Assembly: GCA_000336895.1 (NCBI GenBank) | Contig: AOLX01000026.1 | Coordinates: forward strand, 169,868-233,867 | DNA length: 64,000 bases | Source: Haloarcula argentinensis DSM 12282 | GTDB lineage: Archaea; Halobacteriota; Halobacteria; Halobacteriales; Haloarculaceae | Direction: 5' to 3' | Shown here: positions 40,801 through 48,813 of the stretch, piece by piece | Layout: every line of letters begins with the position of its first letter | Numbering within the stretch: the stretch's first letter is position 1 | Position numbers and translations under genes: made by a program | Notes under the pieces: model-generated | What the model was told of the DNA's origin: nothing | Databases searched by the model: none | Seen by the model: the letters and a program-made list of their open reading frames with translations, nothing else

Positions 40801-41512
40801 CGAGCTGCCACGACGCCTGCTTGACGCCGTCGGGAAGCTCACCGCGGTAGATGGCGTGGGCGCCGGCGCCAGACTGGGAAATGTCGGCGTAGGTCAGCCC
40901 AAGGTGTTCGAGCATCGCGACGAACGCCGGATGGAGCTCGCCGGTCTCAGGATCCCGGACATCGTCGCCGTCGACGTAGGCGAACGGGTCGTCGGGCTGT
41001 TGCAGGAACGCCCGGCCGTCGAGACGAGGGTCGACCTCGGCCATCGCGATGTCCTCGCCGTCGAGGTAGTGGCCGTCGTAGCCCCACTTGTACCGAGCGT
41101 CACAGTCACACGTCGACGCGGTAGTATGGCCGTCCTTGCTGCACTCGGCGGGGGCATCACTGTCTCCCCACGGTGCGAATGGCTTCTTATTTTGGTGGCC
41201 CATCCACTGCTCGCGCTCAAGCAGCGCATGCGGGTAGACATCCGGCTCCGAGTTAGCCCAGTCGGCTCCGCTCCAACGATCCCATTCGGGATCTCGCTGC
41301 GGCCGTGATGGTGACCCGCTTACGCGGTCCCCCGTATTTTTACTTGAATCTTGTCCAGATTCAGGGGTGTCCTCGTTGAGGACCTCTGCGACATCGGTCG
41401 GTGGCTCGCCGAGCGCACCGGCGATGGCGACCATGCTGGCGTCGGGATTGCGTTCGAGGTAGTTCTCGACACGCTCCCGCAGCGAGAGGTCGCTCAAGGC
41501 GACCACCTCCAA
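37862..41512 (-). CDS. Prim-pol / Fe-S SF2 helicase / winged-helix replication protein, 1216 aa
   Basis: The N-terminal third looks like an archaeo-eukaryotic prim-pol: LDGEDIAMAEVDPRLDGR, the SGAGAHAIYRGELP motif and AIEVYPGKRVCVMTGDHV. The middle is an XPD/DinG-type helicase: Walker A DAPTSLGKS (about 524-532), DEEP box VIDEEPDF (about 710-717), and between them four Cys (about 589, 624, 652-653, 675) as expected for a 4Fe-4S cluster. A wHTH closes the chain (AREIAEAVGVTKEHVRQTLH, about 1090-1142). It should prime and unwind viral DNA. Confidence 0.8.
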   Translation of the reverse strand: MEVVALSDLSLRERVENYLERNPDASMVAIAGALGEPPTDVAEVLNEDTPESGQDSSKNTGDRVSGSPSRPQRDPEWDRWSGADWANSEPDVYPHALLEREQWMGHQNKKPFAPWGDSDAPAECSKDGHTTASTCDCDARYKWGYDGHYLDGEDIAMAEVDPRLDGRAFLQQPDDPFAYVDGDDVRDPETGELHPAFVAMLEHLGLTYADISQSGAGAHAIYRGELPDGVKQASWQLDDDPWGSNDDLPAIEVYPGKRVCVMTGDHVAGTPTEVREWNDDVVETLVQVNDPVAASQAERIDEPAAAREEFDSSDYEPTATSTDETTTDIRDIFHALDCLDAQRVAERTIVHRWNDSASTSDGERAFAPTWGPNSNGTANIVNSERWMDTGDRGGYGGPVVMAAIDAGELRPEQAAGGVSGATWWTGVEHLRDLGFDIPELEDDGVDDDGDHDDAHPLLQDAWARDDDVDGEPTSALPLGQLEALPQRERRRAAKKRGLEWPSTDDARDELLDTIKQAMRHEDETVVDAPTSLGKSYAVATSRWDAFDDVTGDQPVVHLSATRDARDEAAEAAAEHGGEHFVLQSRHEACPVAAGDHDPRDAREADADRQVITIEGEPASQWLDAQCEGKGIPFSAAHQYLAEHNDQSTTLPCCIGSSTTYDDEKGDFDEGESAKCPAIEQWEVLREGDWSLVIATHNFAHVPGLRQSANIVIDEEPDFQQDLTKERIERAITAFLQAADAPVTTWESFISLVDHNGWGGDAGKERDQLQHCLDFEPDREWYISEPDAHTLAPALARAIFHAEDRGNGRRVGKTPHQPPRLDANAGEGDGWNRVWVTVAMDEDNDIRTVRTVPDLSHARSVIGLDAHPAQPVWAVNTVPHIDTTAVLDPEERRLWRRYERGLRVVQVGEATRPLASGEYFQRDQVETMVEHLREEYGDGFRTAITTSAVESQLQEILDDASVNDVDDRTMHYGEEKSRNDFAHEDVGLVEGSIDPGDDFVLDLLAELDLDAAPETVDVDGAQERAHGRGFEGPDAETAQAILASVRENHTAQAAGRYARNPDDPESHATVFVRTDAMPADFADVQVSGIEWTFTDAQRAIVEELRSSTTSKTAREIAEAVGVTKEHVRQTLHRLEGMDVVQAFEGGGAHGATLYADDGLPNAGVVDLGETANDAVLDTYTWSLAIRDTAPAVDAPTTGASTDDQGDTAVWDWRSASD

Positions 41513-41718
41513 TCGTCGAGCGTTGTCTGGCCGTCAGTGTCAGGCCGCTCAGGGCCGTCACTGGGATGGGGGACGTTCTCGACTCTTTCCTCGCCGTCGG
41601 CATCGAGACAATCGTCGACGACATCGACGGTTTCGCCGTTGTCCAGTTCCGGCCGCTCGGTGATGTGCTGGACAGTCCCGTCCAGAGCGGGCCCGTCGTA
41701 GGAGACACGCCCGCTCAT
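41494..41718 (-). CDS. Small acidic protein with C-terminal PIP-box-like motif, 74 aa
   Basis: Starts at ATG 41718 (a GTG three codons earlier is possible) and overlaps the start of the replication protein gene. It is acidic and mostly disordered, and ends QTTLDDWRWSP. QxxLxxW fits the PCNA-interacting motif, with Arg where a second aromatic is common. It may tether the host sliding clamp to viral replication; this rests on the short motif only. The 135 bases to the tRNA hold no gene. Confidence 0.5.
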   Translation of the reverse strand: MSGRVSYDGPALDGTVQHITERPELDNGETVDVVDDCLDADGEERVENVPHPSDGPERPDTDGQTTLDDWRWSP

Positions 41719-41853
41719 GCCTGACACCCCGCAGTTTCCACTGCAACATTCGGATAACTATCTATTGCGTTATGTAATTCATTATCGGGGTAGCCGGTCA
41801 GATAGCCGTCGTTAGAACGGTTCTGCCGATGGGTATGTAAAGTTTCAGAGTAG

Positions 41854-41889
41854 TGCCCGGGGAGGGCTCCGAACCCTCGATCTCCGCAT
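41854..41889 (-). other. Presumed provirus attachment site within the tRNA 3' half
   Basis: Viral genes end just left of the tRNA's discriminator base and the tRNA is intact, which is what a crossover in its 3' part leaves behind. The exact core cannot be set because the matching copy beyond the integrase is outside the window. Confidence 0.45.
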
Positions 41890-41998
41890 GGCCCAGGTCT
41901 GGGGCGTGACGAGCGCCCCGGGGTCATGACGGGTGCACTGCCGCATGAGTCGAAAGACCCTATGAGTGCGGCGCTATGTCCAGCTAAGCCACCCGGGC
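41854..41998 (-). tRNA. Elongator tRNA-Met(CAU) with 71-nt intron
   Basis: Exon 1 is 41961-41998 (GCCCGGG acceptor, D arm, anticodon stem CCGCA and loop through CUCAUA). Exon 2 is 41854-41889 (AUGCGG stem side, variable loop, T arm GAGGG-UUCGGAG-CCCUC, CCCGGGC and discriminator A). The intron, 41890-41960, interrupts after position 37, the canonical archaeal site, as in elongator Met tRNAs of haloarchaea. The provirus abuts the 3' end, which is presumably part of its attachment site. Confidence 0.93.
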
Positions 41999-42143
41999 GC
42001 GGGTGCATTCAGGCGTTGGCCGTTAGCCGTCTTGAAGGTTCTCATCTCTGCCGGGACTGTGGCACAGTCCCACGCTGTGTCCGCCTGATCGGCGCTGATA
42101 ATCGACCCGCGGATTTAAGCCACCACGCAGGTATGCAGGCAGT

Positions 42144-43154
42144 ATGGAGATACCAGACCTCGTCCAGCAGGAACTCGGGGACGAGGAGATCCGGGGCGGT
42201 GTCAACCTCGGCGACGAAGACGCGGCCTGTTTCACACCGACCCGGACGCTCGTCTACCGCGGTGAGGGCCTTCTCAGCGACGAGAAGGTCGACAGCTATC
42301 CGCACGACTTCGAACGGCTCACGGTTTCGGAAGGCCGACGCAAGACCAAGTTCTCGCTCATCTACACCAGCGAGAAACTCGAACTGTCTGTTCCCGGGAG
42401 CCGCAGCGACGCCGTCCTCGAACGGCTACTCGAAGGGAAGCTCACTGTCTCGGGCGGTATCGACCCGGACGAGAGTCTCGCCGGCGTGTTCCGGTTCAGC
42501 GAACTCACGTTGGTCGTTACCGACCGCCAGCTACTCAAGCACATCGGCAACGTCTCCTGGGATGCCGACTACGAGGCGTTTTCCTTCGACGACGTGACCG
42601 GCCTGGAGTTCGAGGAGGGGAGCGTCGCTACAGCTGTCGTCCTCTCGTTCAACGAGCGGCCAGAGCGGATCAAGGCACCGTCCGAGCAGGCACCGATGGT
42701 CCGGAAAACACTCGAAGAGGCTCTCTTCGCGTACCACGAGGTCAGTTCGCTCGCTGAACTCAATGCCAAGGTTGGGGCCAGTTCCGAGAAGAATGCCGAC
42801 GAAGCCGGCAACGGCCTCGGCCTCGAATCCGGCATTGACCCGCTTGTGAGCAACGACGAGCAGGGCGGTGACGGTTCCGAAGGTGAATCCACGAGCGCCA
42901 ACACGCAGACCACGACCGCAGCGACCACCGAACAGGGAACCACCGCCGAAGCCACGACGGATTCCCAACCCAGTGACGCATCCGGCATCGACACCGACTC
43001 GGCTGAGCCGGACACCTCGGCAGACCCCGACGTCGCTGAACTCGAAGCACAGGTCGCCGAACTGACCGCCGCTGTCGAGGCCCAGAACGAACAGCTCCAG
43101 AAGCAGGAGCGCACCATCAAACAGCTCATCAAGGAACTCCGCCAGGGCCGCTGA
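42144..43154 (+). CDS. Conserved haloarchaeal protein (DUF7115-like), 336 aa
   Basis: The first 220 residues form two PH-like beta domains (CFTPTRTLVYRGEGLLSDEK, TLVVTDRQLLKHIGNVSWD), then a low-complexity Thr/Ser/Asp linker and a C-terminal coiled coil (VAELEAQVAELTAAVEAQNE). This is a widely conserved haloarchaeal architecture of unknown function. It is the first chromosomal gene right of the provirus, with a short gap to the tRNA. Confidence 0.65.
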   Translation: MEIPDLVQQELGDEEIRGGVNLGDEDAACFTPTRTLVYRGEGLLSDEKVDSYPHDFERLTVSEGRRKTKFSLIYTSEKLELSVPGSRSDAVLERLLEGKLTVSGGIDPDESLAGVFRFSELTLVVTDRQLLKHIGNVSWDADYEAFSFDDVTGLEFEEGSVATAVVLSFNERPERIKAPSEQAPMVRKTLEEALFAYHEVSSLAELNAKVGASSEKNADEAGNGLGLESGIDPLVSNDEQGGDGSEGESTSANTQTTTAATTEQGTTAEATTDSQPSDASGIDTDSAEPDTSADPDVAELEAQVAELTAAVEAQNEQLQKQERTIKQLIKELRQGR

Positions 43155-43320
43155 ACCGTCTGTTTTTGACTTTACTCGCGTGTTTGGGGGCGTTTGTCTA
43201 GCGTCGTGACCGCGGCCACGACCTCGCTGCCACCAGGGCCGCTCTGCTATTGCGCTACTCGCAGCTCCTTCCGTCGCCGTTCGCATCAACGAGGGCCGCT
43301 CACTCCGTTCGCACCCCTCG

Positions 43321-43686
43321 CTACTCCCGCCCTAACACTTTCCGAATGCACGTCGACCCGAACGGGCCCAGTTCACCGCCGTCGAACTGGACGAAGTGGC
43401 CCGTACTGACAGCCGCGCCACAGCGCTGACACGAGAACTCCCCCTCACGAACGACTACGTCGCTGTCGAAGTTCACGTACGATCCCTGTGACCGCGGGCG
43501 GACGACGCCGTTCTCGCGTTCGATGAGACCTCGCATCACTGCGGTGTCGAGGATCTCGCGCTGGACCTGCGGGTTTGTCGTCACCGTCTCGATACGGTCG
43601 AGCGCGTCGGCGACGGACAGCTCCCCGTGTTCCAGATGGGCGAGTAGTTCGACGCCGAGTTCGACCGGGTCTCGCGTCTCGGACAC
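43321..43686 (-). CDS. Conserved haloarchaeal DUF5830-like protein, about 121 aa
   Basis: Started at GTG 43686 (VSETRDPVELGVELLAHLEH) because longer versions run into the promoter of the divergent membrane gene. It has a winged-helix-like first half (DRIETVTTNPQVQREILDTA) and a zinc-type end (CQRCGAAVSTGHFVQFDGGE...CIRKV). The pattern is common in haloarchaea; role unknown. The 166 bases to its right-hand neighbour's end (43155-43320) carry no gene. Confidence 0.65.
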   Translation of the reverse strand: MSETRDPVELGVELLAHLEHGELSVADALDRIETVTTNPQVQREILDTAVMRGLIERENGVVRPRSQGSYVNFDSDVVVREGEFSCQRCGAAVSTGHFVQFDGGELGPFGSTCIRKVLGRE

Positions 43687-43761
43687 GATCGCCGATTCAA
43701 CCCCGAGCAACGTAAAAGATACCACAAAGCGTTTGTCGATTGCTACCGCCCAATTGGGTAG

Positions 43762-44421
43762 ATGGACCGCCTCGCGAAGCGACAGCTGGTCGGGACCGCC
43801 GGGCTGGTGGTAGTCGTCGCTATCGCGACAACGCTGCTCACGCCCGAACGGGTGGTGGCTCAGCTGATGCACCTCGCCGACCACCCCGTCTACCTCGCGG
43901 GCGTCATCGTCGGGCTGTATCTCGTCAGACCTTTCTTCGCGTGGCCGACGATGCCGCTGTCCGCGTTCGTCGGGTTCGTCCTCGGCGTCAGGTACGGCTT
44001 TCCGGTCGCGCTGATGGGCGCACTCGTCACCTGCCTCATCCCCTACCGGTTCGCGCTCCGGGCCGGCGAACAGGGCGGGATGTTCGGCTGGCTGGGGGAC
44101 TCCGGCCGCCGGATCATCGAGGTGACCGGCGAGACGCGGGGCGTCCTCGCGGCGCGGCTCTCACCGGTGCCCGCGGACCCTGTTTCCTATGGGGCCGGGT
44201 TCGCCCGCGTCTCGCCGCGCTCCTTTGCGGTCGGGACGTTTCTCGGTGAGATTCCGTGGGTCGCCGTCGAGGTCACTGCAGGCGCGTCGCTACGGTCGCT
44301 GACGCTCACTGGCCTCACTATCGAGGCGCTCCCGCACGTCCTGCTGTTCTCCGCGGCGCTGGCCGTGCTGGTGCTTGCGGGGCCGGCCTACCGCCACGTC
44401 AGCGCTCCGAACTCGTCGTGA
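43762..44421 (+). CDS. TVP38/DedA-family (VTT domain) membrane protein, 219 aa
   Basis: Six hydrophobic segments with the VTT pattern: RPFFAWPTMPLSAFVGFVLG, the following GFPVALMGALVTCLIPYRFA and the later FAVGTFLGEIPWVAVEV. These proteins are thought to move lipids or small solutes across membranes; substrate unknown here. It overlaps the convergent histidine kinase gene by 23 bases. Confidence 0.75.
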   Translation: MDRLAKRQLVGTAGLVVVVAIATTLLTPERVVAQLMHLADHPVYLAGVIVGLYLVRPFFAWPTMPLSAFVGFVLGVRYGFPVALMGALVTCLIPYRFALRAGEQGGMFGWLGDSGRRIIEVTGETRGVLAARLSPVPADPVSYGAGFARVSPRSFAVGTFLGEIPWVAVEVTAGASLRSLTLTGLTIEALPHVLLFSAALAVLVLAGPAYRHVSAPNSS

Positions 44422-46975
44422 ACTCGAACCGCGTCCCGCCGCCTTCGCTCTCTGTCACTGACACAGACCAGCCGTGGGCCTGTGCGATCTCAGCGACGAT
44501 TGCCAGCCCGAACCCGGTTCCGGTGGTACTTGTGGTGTAGCCGCGCTCGAACACGTCGTCTCGCTCTTCCGCCGGGATACCGACACCGTCGTCGGCGATG
44601 TAGAACCCGGTGTCCGTTGTCCCGACAGAGACAGTGATCGGTTCGTTGCCTGCACAATCTTCGTGAGCCCCCGTATCGTCTGACTGCGCCCGACTGTTCG
44701 TGGTCCCATGCTCCACACTGTTCCGGAACAGGTTCTCGAACACCGCCCGGAGCCGTGCCGCGTCGGCCTCGATCGTCGCCGTCCCGTCCTTTTCCAGCGT
44801 GGCTTCGCCGGTCTCGACATCGACCCAAGCCTGCCCTGCGAGGGCGGCGAGATCAACCATCGTCGTCTCGCCGACCGTATCGCCCTGTCTGGCGAGCGTC
44901 AACAGGTCGTTGATGAGTTCGTCCATCCGATCGGCCGCGGACGCCGCCGCCTCGAGGTGTGATACGTCACCCGCCGTCCGGGCGACCGATATCCGCCCTT
45001 TGACCACGTTCAGCGGGTTTCGAAGGTCGTGGCTGACGACGGATGCGAACTCCGCGAGCTGTCGCTCTCTCTTTTTCCGGTCGCTGATATCGCGGATGAC
45101 ACCCGCTGTACCGTTGAACTCCCCGTCCGCGGCCGGAAGCAACGCGATGTGGATCTCGATAGGGGTGTGTTCCCCTGCCTGGTCGACGATGTCCGTCTCG
45201 AAGGTCACGTTCTGTCGAGTCGGGTCAGACAGCATGGTCCGGATGAGGTCACTGCCGCGGCTGATGTCCTCGCCGGCCATGATCGTGGAGATATGCTCGC
45301 CGACGAGTTCGTCGGATTCGAACCCCGTCAGTCGCTTTACCGCTTCGTTCACGTAGGTGAACACGCCCTCGTCGTCGAGGGTGTACACCGGGTCGCCGAC
45401 GGCCTCGATGATCGTCTCGTAGCGTTCGAGTTCTCGCTCGCGTCGCTTGCGCTCCGTCGTCTCGCGCATCACGCCGACCGAGCCGTCGAAGTTCCCGTCC
45501 TCGTCGAACAGCGGTGCGATCCTGTCCTCGTTGATCCGGACTGTCCCGTCAGCGGCTATCGTCCGCATCTCGTAGGCCGCCCACATCCGATCGTCGTCGT
45601 CAATCAAGTCACGGATGAGTGCTGTCCCTTTTTCGACGTCCCCTTCAGGCATGAACCGAGCCGGCTCCGAGCCGATGATCTCCGAGCGGTCGTACCCCAG
45701 ATGGACGGCCATCGCCTCGTTCACCATCTCTATCGTCCCGTCCCTATCGAGGACGTACATCGGGTCACCGACGTTTTCGACCAGCGTCCGATACTCCCTG
45801 AGCTCCCGTTCTCGGCGCTTCCGCTCTGTGATGTCCCGGCCGATACCGGCAATCCCGAACAGGTCGCCACGCTCGTCTTCGATGCGTGACCCTCTGAACT
45901 CGTATTGGAGCCGCTCGCCGTCAGCCGTCTCGACACCTGCCTCGATAGTTCCGTACCCGGTCTCCAGCGTCTCCTCGAATACACTCCATAATCTCTCGTG
46001 GTCGGAATCCACGATGATTTCACCGATACCGATTGTTCCCAACTTTTCGTTAGTGTAGCCGGTCACTGACGAGACGGTATCGTTCCATCTGACCAGACTG
46101 CCGTCGGGGCCGACAACGTAGAACATATCGTCGACGGAATCGATGAGCTTCTCAGTGAACGCCCGCTGGTTCGCGAGTTCCCGCTCGCGCTCTTCGCGTG
46201 CGGTTACGTCAGTGATGAACCCCTCCAGGATTTCGACGCCGTCGTCGTCGGTGTCGACCACACGCCCGCGCTCCCACATCCAGCGAGTTTCGCCGTCGGC
46301 CGTCTCGATCTGATAGGAGACTTCGAACGGTTCGCCGGCGGCGATACAGGTCTGAACTGTCTCCCAGAGACGCTCTGTCTCGGATTCCTTGATAAGCGCG
46401 CCCCACGAGACGTCGCCGCTCTCGAGTGCCGCCGAACTGTAGCCGACTAGCTCTGCTGCACCGTCGCTGACGAACTCCATCGGCCAATCGGGTTCGTTCC
46501 GTGCGCGGTACACCATCCCTGGGAGGTTCGAGATGAGCGTCGACAGCATCCGCTCGGACTCTTCGAGCGCGGTCTTGGCCCGACGTTCCCCCACAGCCCG
46601 CTCGATACGGTTCGCGAGTACGGCGTACTGGTCTGTCCCGACCCCCTTCTGCAGGTATTCGGTGACGCCGGCAGAGATCGCATCACTCGCGATTTCCTCG
46701 TTTCCTTTGCCGGTAAAGAGAATAAACGGAAGCTCCTCGTACTCCTTTCGAACGACCTTCAGAAACTCGAGTCCGTCCATCCCCGGCATGTCGTGGTCGC
46801 TGACGACACAGTCGAACGCCTGTTCGGACAGTCGCTCTAACCCGTCGGTCGCACTTCGCTCGGTACAGACAGAGAGATCGTCGTTCGTTTGCTCCAGATG
46901 GACCGCCACGAGGTCACCGAGGTCGGGATCGTCGTCGACATGTAACACCGAAATCTCTTCCCCGTGACCACTCAT
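44399..46975 (-). CDS. Receiver-PAS(4)-histidine kinase, 858 aa
   Basis: Start at MSGHGEEISVLHVDDDPDLG; longer frames run upstream over a promoter. The receiver has DDD acids and phosphoacceptor Asp60 (SDHDMPG). Four PAS domains begin near 143, 275, 397 and 520 (for example KLIDSVDDMFYVVGPDGSLV). HisKA has SHDLRNPLN with His about 648, and HATPase has ENLFRNSVEHG and GTGFGLAIV. No membrane segment, so it is a cytosolic sensor of the haloarchaeal hybrid type; the signal is unknown. Confidence 0.92.
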   Translation of the reverse strand: MSGHGEEISVLHVDDDPDLGDLVAVHLEQTNDDLSVCTERSATDGLERLSEQAFDCVVSDHDMPGMDGLEFLKVVRKEYEELPFILFTGKGNEEIASDAISAGVTEYLQKGVGTDQYAVLANRIERAVGERRAKTALEESERMLSTLISNLPGMVYRARNEPDWPMEFVSDGAAELVGYSSAALESGDVSWGALIKESETERLWETVQTCIAAGEPFEVSYQIETADGETRWMWERGRVVDTDDDGVEILEGFITDVTAREERERELANQRAFTEKLIDSVDDMFYVVGPDGSLVRWNDTVSSVTGYTNEKLGTIGIGEIIVDSDHERLWSVFEETLETGYGTIEAGVETADGERLQYEFRGSRIEDERGDLFGIAGIGRDITERKRRERELREYRTLVENVGDPMYVLDRDGTIEMVNEAMAVHLGYDRSEIIGSEPARFMPEGDVEKGTALIRDLIDDDDRMWAAYEMRTIAADGTVRINEDRIAPLFDEDGNFDGSVGVMRETTERKRRERELERYETIIEAVGDPVYTLDDEGVFTYVNEAVKRLTGFESDELVGEHISTIMAGEDISRGSDLIRTMLSDPTRQNVTFETDIVDQAGEHTPIEIHIALLPAADGEFNGTAGVIRDISDRKKRERQLAEFASVVSHDLRNPLNVVKGRISVARTAGDVSHLEAAASAADRMDELINDLLTLARQGDTVGETTMVDLAALAGQAWVDVETGEATLEKDGTATIEADAARLRAVFENLFRNSVEHGTTNSRAQSDDTGAHEDCAGNEPITVSVGTTDTGFYIADDGVGIPAEERDDVFERGYTTSTTGTGFGLAIVAEIAQAHGWSVSVTESEGGGTRFEFTTSSER

Positions 46976-47021
46976 ACCACCCTTTTCATCGTTCCAAGAT
47001 AATAAACCCGTGAGCGTATCG

Positions 47022-47144
47022 TCAGTAGAACGTGTCAGCGCAGTCGTATACGACGCCGTGTTCTGGACAGACGTACTTGCAGTGTCGGTGGTACATCGCC
47101 CGCTCACAGAGCGGACAGGGCCGACCGCCGAGCTGCTCGTCCAT
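47022..47144 (-). CDS. HVO_2523-type zinc-finger micro-protein, 40 aa
   Basis: The full product is MDEQLGGRPCPLCERAMYHR plus HCKYVCPEHGVVYDCADTFY: two C-x2-C/C-x4-H knuckles, closely like the haloarchaeal one-domain zinc micro-proteins. Longer readings of this frame upstream lack coding character. It lies just before the histidine kinase's start and divergent to the oxidoreductase. Confidence 0.75.
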   Translation of the reverse strand: MDEQLGGRPCPLCERAMYHRHCKYVCPEHGVVYDCADTFY

Positions 47145-47249
47145 GATTCCGTAGAGCAGCCCCGCTTGCTTGTGTCTTCCGGAGTTTCGGAACGAAATCT
47201 GGGTGAAATTGGAACAATCTCTTTTGCCGGGTAGACCCTCAGTGCAATC

Positions 47250-48770
47250 ATGACTGACGACCTTCTCGATTCGCCCGGCGGGCGGCTGCTGGTCAGCGCC
47301 GTCGCAGCCATCGCTGGCCTGGCCGGCTCCTACGCGGTCACTGGCTACGCTCCCGCGTTCATCGCCTCGCCTATCGAACGGACGCTCGCACGGTCGATGC
47401 CCGGCATCGTCGTCTCGACCGCCATCTCGACGCTTGGCAGCCTCGGCCAACAGCTGAATCTCCTGTTCGCTATCGGCCTCGCTGGGCTGTTCATCGCGCT
47501 GGCTGCCAGAGCGGCCATCCTCACCGGCCAACTAGCGAACAACCGTGCCCTCCCGGTCGTCGGAACGGCTGTCGTAACCTGGGCTGTCAGTGTCGTTCTC
47601 ACCGGCGAGGTCGTCCTCGCCGCCGGACCGGCGGTGTCCGCTGCCGCCGTCGTCGGAGTTGCACAGACCCTGGACGGGCTCAGCGGCTCAGTGTCACCGA
47701 TATCCTCGAAACGACGGCGGGCGCTCTCGACGGTCGGTGTGGCTGTCGGGGCGGCAACGGTCGGCTACACAGTTGGCAACCGACGATCAGTCGCCGCGAC
47801 CGGAGACGGCGCGCCGGCACTCACTGCCCCGGGAGCTGACCTCGCCGACGTCGAAGAAAAACTCGCCGTCGCGACCGACTCCTCCCTGCAACTCGACGAC
47901 ATCGACCCGCTGGTCAGCGAGAGCTTCTACGAGGTCGACATCAACTCCATCGACCCGGAGCTGTCGGCCGACGACTGGTCGCTCTCTATCACCGGTGCCG
48001 TCGAGGAAGAGGTCACGCTGGACTACGAGGACCTCCAGCAGATGGACGCCGAAAACCGGTTCGTCACGCTCCGCTGCGTCGGCGAGAGTCTCAACGGCTA
48101 CAAGACAGACACCGCGCTGTGGACCGGCGTTCCCGTCGACAGCCTGCTTGAAGAAGCCGGCGTGCAAAGCGGCTGCGAGTGCGTGATGCTCCGGGCCGAG
48201 GACGACTATTACGAGGAGTTCCCTATCGACGCGTTGCGGGGCGGCATGCTCGCCTACGGTATGAACGGAAAGATCCTCCCGCGCGGCCACGGCTACCCTG
48301 TCCGGGCGCTGGTCCCCGGCCACTGGGGTGAGGTCAACGTCAAGTGGCTCTCGGAGATCGAAGTCCTCGACGAGGAAGCCGACGGCTACTGGGAGAAACG
48401 CGGCTGGCAGGGGACCGGGCCGGTGAATCCGGTCGCCAAGCTCCATCACGAATCGATGCTTTCGGACGGTCGCCGGCGTATCGGTGGCCACGCATACGCC
48501 GGCCTGCGCGGCGTCCAGCGCGTCGAAGTCTCCACTGACGGCGGCGAGACGTGGGCGGACGCATCGCTCTCGGACCAGTTGCCGGCAGCCGACGGCGACG
48601 GCCCCGCTGAGGACGCGTGGCGACAGTGGGAGTACACCTACGACCCGCCCTCGGACGGTCACACCGTCGTCGTCCGGATGGTCGACCAGCGCGGCGAGAC
48701 ACAGCCCGAAGACGAGACCGACTCGTATCCCAGCGGGGCCTCTGGCTGGGTGTCCAAACAGTACTCATAG
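47250..48770 (+). CDS. Membrane-anchored sulfite-oxidase-type molybdopterin oxidoreductase, 506 aa
   Basis: The N-terminal 170 residues hold four or five membrane helices, then the molybdopterin domain: Cys near 275 in TLRCVGESLNGYKTD ligates Mo, with GKILPRGHGYPVRALVPGHW and the dimerisation domain to the end (GLRGVQRVEVSTDGGETWAD). The enzyme core should be outside, anchored by the helices, and reduce or oxidise an oxoanion or sulfoxide. Substrate cannot be read from sequence. Confidence 0.85.
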   Translation: MTDDLLDSPGGRLLVSAVAAIAGLAGSYAVTGYAPAFIASPIERTLARSMPGIVVSTAISTLGSLGQQLNLLFAIGLAGLFIALAARAAILTGQLANNRALPVVGTAVVTWAVSVVLTGEVVLAAGPAVSAAAVVGVAQTLDGLSGSVSPISSKRRRALSTVGVAVGAATVGYTVGNRRSVAATGDGAPALTAPGADLADVEEKLAVATDSSLQLDDIDPLVSESFYEVDINSIDPELSADDWSLSITGAVEEEVTLDYEDLQQMDAENRFVTLRCVGESLNGYKTDTALWTGVPVDSLLEEAGVQSGCECVMLRAEDDYYEEFPIDALRGGMLAYGMNGKILPRGHGYPVRALVPGHWGEVNVKWLSEIEVLDEEADGYWEKRGWQGTGPVNPVAKLHHESMLSDGRRRIGGHAYAGLRGVQRVEVSTDGGETWADASLSDQLPAADGDGPAEDAWRQWEYTYDPPSDGHTVVVRMVDQRGETQPEDETDSYPSGASGWVSKQYS

Positions 48771-48813
48771 TGCAAAGCGAGCGGCACATACCGCTGTAGT
48801 CGCTACCGTGCGT

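Larger units (their letters stand above)
1..41853. mobile_element. Integrated tailed-virus provirus (left end outside window)
   Basis: A contiguous block of virus genes runs from an integrase at the left edge to the 3' end of a tRNA-Met gene at 41854. It contains small and large terminase, portal, prohead protease, HK97-type capsid protein, connector, tail terminator, tail tube, tail chaperones with a frameshift site, tape-measure candidate and a spike. The tRNA is on the minus strand, so the element lies directly downstream of its 3' end, as expected for integration into a tRNA gene. The second attachment copy should lie left of position 1 and is not visible. All head and tail modules are present; two relics (21.6-22.0 kb and 24.1-24.3 kb) leave it open whether it is still functional. 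Confidence 0.93.

Noticed and set aside
47145..47531. Longer version of the zinc micro-protein (169 residues)
   Set aside because: It runs antisense into the oxidoreductase gene and has no coding character before MDEQLGG.
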